DNA from: Romboutsia maritimum
GTDB taxonomy: Bacteria; Bacillota; Clostridia; Peptostreptococcales; Peptostreptococcaceae
Direction: 5' to 3'
Assembly: GCF_002251085.2 (NCBI RefSeq)
Contig: NZ_NOJZ02000012.1
Coordinates: 1-64,000 of the forward strand
Length of the DNA stretch: 64,000 nt
Below the pieces are notes generated by a model that had not been told where the DNA came from, searched no databases, and saw only the letters and a list, made by a program, of their open reading frames with translations. Position numbers and translations under genes: made by a program. Below are positions 57,928 through 64,000 of this stretch, piece after piece (position 1 is the stretch's first letter; each line of letters starts with the position of its first letter).

Positions 57928-59241
57928 ATGATTAAACAATTTTTAGGATATGCTATACCATCAGCACTAGCTATGTGTATAGCATCACTAAATACTATAA
58001 TAGATGGAATATTTTTAGGAAATGGAATAGGTGAAGAAGCTTTAGGTGCTGTGAACATAGTAATGCCAATTACTATAGTATTTTTTGGGCTTGCAACAAT
58101 GATATCAGTAGGTGGAGGAGCATTAATATCAAAGCATTTTGGATCAAATGAAGATGATAAAGGTGTAAGTATATTTAGACAAGTTACTTATATGCTAATA
58201 ATTATGAGTCTTTGTTTAAGTGCAATTTGTGTAGTTTTTGCAAATTCAATAGTAAAAATAATGGGAGCAACAGAATCTTTACAACCATTATCAGCAGAGT
58301 ATTTAAAATATTATGCAATGTTTTGTTTACCAAGTTTATTAGGAATTGCATTTAATAGTTTCCTTAGAAATGATAATAAACCAAAGCTTGCAATGGTATC
58401 AACAATATGTGGTACTATATGTAACGCAATTTTAAATTATATATTTATATTTAAATTAGGATTAGGAATAAAAAGTTCAGCAGTAGCAACAGGGCTTGGG
58501 CAAATAGTAACTCTTTTAATAGCACTTCCTCATTTCACAATGAAAAAAGGGAAATTAAGTTTTGGAAAACAAAAATTAGAATTAGATAAGGTAAAAGAAG
58601 TTTTAAGGATAGGTATTCCATCATTCTTTGCAGAAGCAGCTTTTTCTATTATAATATTTGTTCATAATTTAGTTTTAGTAAATACAATTGGAGAAATAGG
58701 TATATCTACTTATGCAATAATAAACTATATAACTACGAATATATATTTAATACTTCTAGGAGTTACTTTAGGAGCACAACCACTTATAAGTTATAATTAT
58801 GGAGCTAAAGATAGTGAAAAGATGTTAACATTTTATAAGCTTTCAAATAAAACATCATTTGTAATTGGAGTACTTTTTGCTTTAGTATGTTTTGTATTTG
58901 GAAAAGAAATAATATCTGTATTTACATCTGATAAAGAGCTTATAGCTAGAGCATATATTGCTGTTAATATAAATAACTTGGCGTACTTATTTATAGGAAA
59001 TAACTTAACTACAACAATGTATTATCAAGCAATAGAGTTTCCAAAGTATTCAAATATAATATGTACAATGAGATCGATAATAGTATTACCAATAGTATTA
59101 ATTATAATGGCAAAAGTATTTGGTCAAAATGGAATATGGATTAGTATGGCAGTATCAGAATTAATAATTATTTTAATTACACGTATGATATTTAAAATAA
59201 ATAAATCTACTGAAGATGCAGTAGCTCAATTAGCATTATAG
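57928..59241 (+). CDS. MATE family efflux transporter
   Basis: 437 residues, twelve likely membrane helices. The MATE pattern is visible in both halves: FLGYAIPSALAMCIASLNTIIDGIF near the N terminus, IGEEALGAVNIVMPI, GGGALISKHFG, and in the second half EVLRIGIPSFFAEAAFSI and LLGVTLGAQPLISYNYGA. A Na+- or H+-driven exporter of cationic compounds; the substrate cannot be told. GGAAGGTGAG precedes the ATG. Confidence 0.92.
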   Translation: MIKQFLGYAIPSALAMCIASLNTIIDGIFLGNGIGEEALGAVNIVMPITIVFFGLATMISVGGGALISKHFGSNEDDKGVSIFRQVTYMLIIMSLCLSAICVVFANSIVKIMGATESLQPLSAEYLKYYAMFCLPSLLGIAFNSFLRNDNKPKLAMVSTICGTICNAILNYIFIFKLGLGIKSSAVATGLGQIVTLLIALPHFTMKKGKLSFGKQKLELDKVKEVLRIGIPSFFAEAAFSIIIFVHNLVLVNTIGEIGISTYAIINYITTNIYLILLGVTLGAQPLISYNYGAKDSEKMLTFYKLSNKTSFVIGVLFALVCFVFGKEIISVFTSDKELIARAYIAVNINNLAYLFIGNNLTTTMYYQAIEFPKYSNIICTMRSIIVLPIVLIIMAKVFGQNGIWISMAVSELIIILITRMIFKINKSTEDAVAQLAL

Positions 59242-59292
59242 AATAGATATATAAATAAGTAGAAGTAAGAAATTCTAAGTATTTAGGGGAAT

Positions 59293-59321
59293 TTGTCAAT
59301 ATCAAAAGAATATGATATTAT
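59293..59321 (+). promoter_or_regulatory. promoter upstream of the PhnA-type gene
   Basis: TTGTCA (59293-59298) and TATTAT (59316-59321), spacer 17 nt. The leader to the ATG at 59432 would be about 105 nt. Confidence 0.7.
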
Positions 59322-59431
59322 ATAAATCTATGAAAAAATCCCTATATATTTTTTGAGAAAGTTGTGAAAAGGGAATTGAAAATAATTTTTATATATTAAA
59401 ATTGACAATAATTAATGGAGGAAATAAAAAT

Positions 59432-59779
59432 ATGGAAAATTTACCAAATTGTCCAAAGTGTAACTCAGAATACACTTACGAAGATGGAAGTCTTTTAGTT
59501 TGTCCAGAATGTTCTCATGAATGGGCTTTAGAATCAGAAGGAAATAGTGAAGATGCAAGTATTATTAAAGATGCAAATGGAAATATATTAAGTGATGGTG
59601 ATTCTGTAACAGTAATAAAGGATCTTAAAGTAAAGGGAAGTTCATCATCTATAAAAATAGGAACAAAGGTAAAAAATATACGTTTAGTTCACGATTCATC
59701 TGATGGTCATGATATAGAATGTAAAATTGATGGATTTGGAGCTATGAAATTAAAATCTTCAGTTGTTAAAAAAGCATAA
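59432..59779 (+). CDS. PhnA-type zinc-ribbon protein (YjdM)
   Basis: 115 residues from ATG 59432 (GGAGG upstream); an earlier frame start at 59402 has no site. The zinc ribbon has two CxxC pairs ([26 protein letters not shown], residues about 6-31), followed by the PhnA beta domain ([33 protein letters not shown]). Members were once called phosphonoacetate hydrolase by position; the real function of this short form is unknown. Confidence 0.9.
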   Translation: MENLPNCPKCNSEYTYEDGSLLVCPECSHEWALESEGNSEDASIIKDANGNILSDGDSVTVIKDLKVKGSSSSIKIGTKVKNIRLVHDSSDGHDIECKIDGFGAMKLKSSVVKKA

Positions 59780-59788
59780 ATACAGAGT

Positions 59789-59815
59789 AAACTAGGCACT
59801 AAGCCTAGTTTTTTT
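59789..59815 (+). terminator. terminator after the PhnA-type gene
   Basis: Perfect stem AAACTAGGC / GCCTAGTTT, 5-nt loop, then a T-run. Confidence 0.95.
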
Positions 59816-59842
59816 ATTTTTTTGATTAAAAATGTAATAAAG

Positions 59843-59947
59843 ATGGAATTATTAGAATTTACTAAAATTATAAATTCACAAAAAAATAAATTTAAATATC
59901 TGAACATTGCAAAAATACTAGAAAGTAAATTTAATGAGTATATATAA
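59843..59947 (+). CDS. possible 34-residue peptide
   Basis: MELLEFTKIINSQKNKFKYL... then a helical end (NIAKILESKFNEYI). The sequence looks amphipathic and peptide-like, but no ribosome site precedes the ATG, so expression is doubtful. No family. Confidence 0.2.
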   Translation: MELLEFTKIINSQKNKFKYLNIAKILESKFNEYI

Positions 59948-60469
59948 CTATTTTATATATACATAAAGCAAAAAATATTAATGTATTTATTTACTAAAAT
60001 TTATATTTATATCTCTAAAAAGTAGAAATTTATTTTTTAAGAAAGTAAAATTTGCAATGTGTATACAGTATTTTTTACATATTTATTATAAGATTATTTT
60101 TAAAAAATTATAGCTATATTAATAATAAATAATTCTTATGAATATTTATATTTATTTGATTTTGTAGTATATGATTTTGTATTTTGAGAATTGTTTAATA
60201 ATTCATTATAGTCTTTTATTTAATGAATTATTTATTGTGATTTTCGCACGAAAATTGTTAATTTTACGAAAATTTTAGAATTAAAAAAAGTTATTTGTAA
60301 AATATTTACAAACTATGTAAGCGGTGCTATAGTTATGACATACACAGGAAAACATTTTTCGCAATGCGGAAAACGTTATTACTGGGTTTTGGAGAAAGAG
60401 TTTATCTGATAGTAAAACGTTCCTTATGGGACTAATTATTAAATATAATCATTCAAGGGGGAAACAAAA
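59948..60469. other. long intergenic region upstream of methionine gamma-lyase
   Basis: No gene seen. The last 240 bp hold structured DNA: a perfect palindrome ATTTTCG-CA-CGAAAAT (60241-60257), the repeat GGAAAACAT / GGAAAACGT (60342, 60369), and a long hairpin with arms AACGTTATTACT / AGTAAAACGTT (about 60372-60422). A TATAAT sits at 60446, close to the start. It could be an operator region or a structured leader. It matches no riboswitch that I know. Confidence 0.5.
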
Positions 60470-61663
60470 ATGGAAAACTTACAAAACAAAAAATTCGCTA
60501 CAAAAGCTATACATGGTGGTCATCACAAGGATCCGTTATCAGGAGCTTTAACTACACCTATATACAAAACTTCAACATTCGTATTTGATACTGCAGAACA
60601 AGGAGGAAGAAGATTCGCACTTGAAGAAGGTGGATATATATACTCTAGATTAGGAAACCCAACTAATGGTCAATTAGAAGAAAAAGTTGCATTATTAGAA
60701 GGAGCAGAAGCTTGTGTATCTACAGCTTCAGGGATAGGAGCAATAACTTCAGCTTTATGGACAGCTTTAAAAGCAGGAGATCATGTAGTTGCAAGTAAAA
60801 CATTATACGGTTGTACTTATGCAATGTTTAACCATGGTATAAGCAGATACGGAGTAGAAGTGACTTTCGTTGATGCTTCTAACTTAGATGAAGTAAAAGC
60901 AGCTATGAAAGAAAATACTAAAGTTGTATACTTAGAAACTCCAGCAAATCCAGATTTAAAATTAATAGATATAAAAGCAGTATCAGAAATAGCTCATGAA
61001 GTAGAAGGTTGTATGGTAATAGTAGATAGTACTTTCTGTACTCCATACATACAAAGACCTTTAGAACATGGTGCAGACGTAGTAGTTCACTCAGCTACTA
61101 AATACTTAAACGGACACGGAGACGTTTTAGCAGGATTTGTTGCTGGTAAATTAGATTTTGTAAATCAAGTAAGATTATTCGGAATAAAAGATATGACAGG
61201 ATCTGTATTAAGTTCATTTGATGCATACTTAGTAATAAGAGGTATGAAAACTTTACAAGTAAGAATGGACAAACACTGTAAGAATGCTATGGCAGTTGCT
61301 GAATTCTTAGAAACTCATCCAAATGTAACAAAAGTTAACTATCCAGGACTTAAGAGCTTCCCTCAATATGATTTAGCTCAAAGACAAATGGATCAAGCTG
61401 GTGGTATGATAGCATTCGAAGTTAAGGGTGGATTAGAAGCTGGTAAGAAATTCTTAAACTCTTTAGAATTATGTGTTCTTGCAGTTAGCTTAGGTGACTG
61501 TGAAACATTAATACAACATCCTGCTTCAATGACTCACTCACCATACACTCCAGAAGAAAGAGCTGAAGCTGGAATAACTGAAGGATTAATAAGAATATCA
61601 GTTGGTTTAGAAGATGCTGAAGATATAATAGCAGACTTAAAACAAGGTCTTGATAGATTATAA
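60470..61663 (+). CDS. megL: methionine gamma-lyase
   Basis: 397 residues, Cys/Met metabolism PLP family. The PLP lysine is in VVVHSATKYLNGHGDVLAG (about residue 210) and YSRLGNPTNGQLEE lies near 62. The cysteine in TLYGCTYAMFNHGI (about residue 115) is the one that marks true methionine gamma-lyases over cystathionine lyases. Splits methionine to methanethiol, 2-oxobutyrate and ammonia. AAGGGGG precedes ATG. Followed by a NhaC-family transporter. Confidence 0.9.
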   Translation: MENLQNKKFATKAIHGGHHKDPLSGALTTPIYKTSTFVFDTAEQGGRRFALEEGGYIYSRLGNPTNGQLEEKVALLEGAEACVSTASGIGAITSALWTALKAGDHVVASKTLYGCTYAMFNHGISRYGVEVTFVDASNLDEVKAAMKENTKVVYLETPANPDLKLIDIKAVSEIAHEVEGCMVIVDSTFCTPYIQRPLEHGADVVVHSATKYLNGHGDVLAGFVAGKLDFVNQVRLFGIKDMTGSVLSSFDAYLVIRGMKTLQVRMDKHCKNAMAVAEFLETHPNVTKVNYPGLKSFPQYDLAQRQMDQAGGMIAFEVKGGLEAGKKFLNSLELCVLAVSLGDCETLIQHPASMTHSPYTPEERAEAGITEGLIRISVGLEDAEDIIADLKQGLDRL

Positions 61664-61714
61664 TAAAAAATTTGATATAAGATGATTATAAAATATTAAG
61701 TAATATAATTAAAT

Positions 61715-61755
61715 GCTAGCAGAGGAGATATCTATAAGTACCTTCTCTGTTAGTT
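61715..61755 (+). terminator. hairpin between megL and the nhaC-type gene
   Basis: Stem GCTAGCAGAGGAG / CTTCTCTGTTAG with some mismatch and no clear T-run; it may be an attenuator rather than a full stop. Confidence 0.5.
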
Positions 61756-61792
61756 GTACCTTAAATTAAGTATTAAAAAGGGGATAAAAAAT

Positions 61793-63118
61793 ATGCAAAA
61801 TGTGAGTGAGCAAATTAAAGAAGGAAATAATAAAGGTAATGCCCTTGCATTACTTCCAATAGGAATTTTCTTAGTTTTATTCTTAGGAAGTGGTATCATA
61901 ACAGGAGATTTTTATAAAATGCCTGCATTAACAGCATTCGTAATTGCTGCAGGTGTAGCTTTTATGATTAACCCTAAAGAATCTCTAGACACTAAAATGG
62001 AAATATTCTGTAAAAGTGCTGGAGATAGTAATATATTAATAATGCTTGTTATTTTCTTATTAGCAGGAGCTTTTGGTAGTGTAGCTAAAGCAATGGGTGG
62101 AGTAGATTCTACTGTAAATTTAAGTTTATCAGTTTTACCACCAAGTTTATTAGTACCAGGTTTATTCTTAGTTGTATGTTTTATATCTACATCTATGGGA
62201 ACATCCGTTGGTACAGTTTCAGCATTAACACCTATAGCACTAGGGGTTTCTGAAAAAACTGGAATGCCATTAGAATTATTAGTAGCAATAATAGTTGGAG
62301 GAGCTATGGTTGGAGATAACTTATCTATGATATCTGATACAACTATAGCAGCAGCAAGTACACAAGGTTGTCAAATGAAAGATAAAGTAAAAATGAACTT
62401 CTTTGTAGTATTGCCAGCAGCATTAGCAAGCCTTGTAATAATTTCTGTAATGTCAGCAGGATATGGAGCTGCGGCAGCTGAAGCAGGATCTTATGAAATA
62501 ATAAAAGTTGTACCTTATGTAGCTGTTTTAGTAGGAGCTCTAGCAGGGGCAAACGTTTTCGTTCTTCTTGCAGGAGGAGTTTTATTTGCAGGAGCAATAG
62601 GTATCTTTACAAATTCTTTAGACATATGGGGATTCATAGGTGCTGTATCAGAAGGTATGGCTGGAATGCAAGAATTATGTATCCTAGTTGTAGTTGTTGG
62701 AGGAGTTATTGGATTAATTAAGCATTATGGTGGTATAGAATTTATATTAAACTTTATAACGAGCAAGATAAAAAGTGCAACTGGTGCTAAGTTTGGGATA
62801 GCTTTACTTGCTAGTATAATAGATTTATGTACTGCTAATAATACAATAACAATAATAACAGCAGGTCCTTTAGCTAAAGATATTGGAGAAAAGTATGATC
62901 TTGACCCAAGAAAAATAGCTAGTATATTAGATATATTTGCATCATGTTGGCAATGTATGATACCATACGGAGCTCAAATATTAACAGCAGTTGGAATAGC
63001 AGGAGTTTCTTCTGTAGGAATAATAAAATACTTACATTACCCTATATTCTTACTTATATTCGGAATTATATCAATAACTGTGGATTTTTCAACCCTAAAA
63101 AAGAAAAAAGCACAGTAA
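61793..63118 (+). CDS. NhaC family transporter (possibly methionine, MetT-like)
   Basis: 441 residues from ATG 61793 (AAAAGGGG upstream); an upstream in-frame extension has no site. About eleven membrane helices. NhaC-family features: STSMGTSVGTVSALTPIALG, IVGGAMVGDNLSMISDTTIAA and LCTANNTITIITAGPLAKDI. Annotated members are Na+/H+ antiporters, but NhaC relatives named MetT are predicted methionine importers. Position 130 bp after megL, with only a weak hairpin between, suggests it supplies methionine or relieves methionine-catabolism stress. Confidence 0.85.
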   Translation: MQNVSEQIKEGNNKGNALALLPIGIFLVLFLGSGIITGDFYKMPALTAFVIAAGVAFMINPKESLDTKMEIFCKSAGDSNILIMLVIFLLAGAFGSVAKAMGGVDSTVNLSLSVLPPSLLVPGLFLVVCFISTSMGTSVGTVSALTPIALGVSEKTGMPLELLVAIIVGGAMVGDNLSMISDTTIAAASTQGCQMKDKVKMNFFVVLPAALASLVIISVMSAGYGAAAAEAGSYEIIKVVPYVAVLVGALAGANVFVLLAGGVLFAGAIGIFTNSLDIWGFIGAVSEGMAGMQELCILVVVVGGVIGLIKHYGGIEFILNFITSKIKSATGAKFGIALLASIIDLCTANNTITIITAGPLAKDIGEKYDLDPRKIASILDIFASCWQCMIPYGAQILTAVGIAGVSSVGIIKYLHYPIFLLIFGIISITVDFSTLKKKKAQ

Positions 63119-63395
63119 ATTGATATAAAACCAAATTAAAAAATCAATATATGTTACTTATTAACTCAAAAAATTTATAACATATAAATAAAGAGTATTT
63201 AGAATAAGCCCTAAAAACTCTAATAGGTATTATACATCAAAAAATGAATTAAAGAAAGTAATGTGAATTAAAAATAAATTTTCAAAATTTTTATAATATG
63301 TAAGTTAAGATGAATATTTATAATTTACTTATATATAATAAGATATATTAAACAATGTAAATAAAATATAATATAATGTATTATATCTAAAGACT
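63119..63395. other. intergenic region before the ferredoxin gene
   Basis: About 280 bp, extremely AT-rich, with no recognised gene. A TATAAT-rich stretch (near 63367-63376) just upstream of the hairpin at 63396 could be a promoter. Confidence 0.4.
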
Positions 63396-63433
63396 AATGG
63401 GTTACCGCTAAAAATAAGGTGACCCATTTTTAT
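63396..63433 (+). terminator. terminator-like hairpin upstream of ferredoxin
   Basis: Stem AATGGGTTACC / GGTGACCCATT with loop GCTAAAAATAA-like and TTTTTAT. It lies about 280 bp after nhaC and 80 bp before ferredoxin, so it may end a short leader or small RNA. Confidence 0.65.
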
Positions 63434-63512
63434 TTATAAAAATGTTTAAGAACATATATATATGGATAAAAAAGTAAAGAAATTATTTTAAATATATAGG
63501 AGGAACTTAAAA

Positions 63513-63701
63513 ATGAAAGGATTTGTAGATAAGGATACATGTATAGGATGTGGAGCGTGTACAGGAATATGCCCAGAAGTATTTGATATGGATACTGATG
63601 GATTAGCTGTTAGCATAGAAGGAGAAATAGTATTAGAATTACAAGAAACAGCTATAGAAGCTCAAGAAGGATGTCCAGTTGGAGCAATAACAGTAGAATA
63701 A
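63513..63701 (+). CDS. 4Fe-4S ferredoxin
   Basis: 62 residues. A single cluster motif CIGCGACTGICPEVF (residues 10-24), with the fourth ligand in EGCPVGAIT near the end (about residue 54). This is a monocluster ferredoxin of Thermotoga/clostridial type, used for low-potential electron transfer. AGGAGG precedes the ATG. Own terminator follows. Confidence 0.95.
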   Translation: MKGFVDKDTCIGCGACTGICPEVFDMDTDGLAVSIEGEIVLELQETAIEAQEGCPVGAITVE

Positions 63702-63712
63702 TTTAGGATATA

Positions 63713-63754
63713 AAAGAGATGGTCTGAAAAATTTGTTTAAAGACATCTCTTTAT
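63713..63754 (+). terminator. terminator after ferredoxin
   Basis: Stem AAAGAGATGGTCT / AGACATCTCTTT with one bulge, loop of about 14 nt, then TTTATAT. The remaining 246 bp to the window end are AT-rich with nothing recognised. Confidence 0.8.
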
Positions 63755-64000
63755 ATATATAGTTAAAAAATTAAAAAAAGTAAAAAATCAATAAAAAATA
63801 TATACAAATATGATATGAAATTTTAATAACATATATTTTTATAGATAAAAATAACTTTAAAAAAAATGATTTATATAATAAAATAAAGATATAATATTTA
63901 ATAAAAGATTATATTGCATCCCTAAAAAGACAATATATTTTAAAAATAAGGTAGATAAAAGGGGATAAAAAGCGAGTATTTTCAATACTTTTAAAAAAAG

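Noticed and set aside
44901-59406. Shared 20-nt string TTTTATATATTAAAATTGAC at about 44902 and 59388
   Set aside because: Exact but composed almost only of A and T; a chance match is plausible in DNA of this composition, and neighbours do not align.
62343-62597. Minus-strand leucine-rich frame inside the NhaC-type gene
   Set aside because: A shadow of repeated alanine/valine codons in the real membrane protein.

Overview
The window is an AT-rich Firmicutes chromosome segment centred on the replication origin. The 5' part of a 16S rRNA gene (minus strand, left edge), the gene order, and the rsbV-rsbW-sigB trio downstream of gyrA point to the family Peptostreptococcaceae (relatives of Clostridioides, Paraclostridium, Romboutsia, Intestinibacter). 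I cannot fix the genus by eye.

Layout. (1) About 0.4-11 kb, minus strand, running away from the origin: dnaA, dnaN, an S4-domain gene, recF, gyrB, gyrA, two small stress-type membrane genes, rsbV-rsbW-sigB, then the rRNA operon. (2) The origin is bipartite. A DnaA-box cluster lies between dnaA and rpmH. A second cluster lies between dnaA and dnaN and carries a TAG/TAA triplet run typical of an unwinding element. (3) 11.7-21 kb, plus strand: rpmH, rnpA, yidD, yidC, jag, mnmE, mnmG, rsmG, noc, soj, parB. (4) 21-27 kb: a cysteine-desulfurase-like gene, an HTH-TPR regulator, an exported-protein gene broken by an in-frame stop, yedF, DUF3343, DUF951 and an aminotransferase. (5) 27-36 kb: rpsF-ssb-rpsR, a MazG-like gene, yybS-like, gdpP, rplI, dnaB, a third cluster of DnaA boxes, purA and five tRNA genes. 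(6) 36-41.4 kb: helicase loader and DnaD genes on the minus strand, then an M1 peptidase, a WalJ-like hydrolase and rlmH.

Conserved gene order ends at the 3' end of rlmH (41.43 kb). Two imperfect direct copies of the rlmH 3' end recur at 55.72 and 57.77 kb. They bracket a 14.3-kb and a 2.05-kb block of accessory DNA. The larger block holds a YcxB-like gene, a GGDEF-EAL protein, a decayed patch with an IS30-type transposase remnant, a PadR/membrane-protein pair, an AraC-controlled ECF plus ABC transporter operon, and a Cys-rich pentapeptide protein. The smaller block holds an exported helical protein and an unknown gene. This looks like the attachment-site layout of staphylococcal SCC elements, which also use the end of rlmH, but no recombinase gene lies in the window. 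It is the most interesting observation here.

The last part (57.9-64 kb) encodes a MATE transporter, a PhnA-type protein, methionine gamma-lyase, a NhaC-family transporter (possibly for methionine) and a 4Fe-4S ferredoxin. I saw no CRISPR array or intact transposase.
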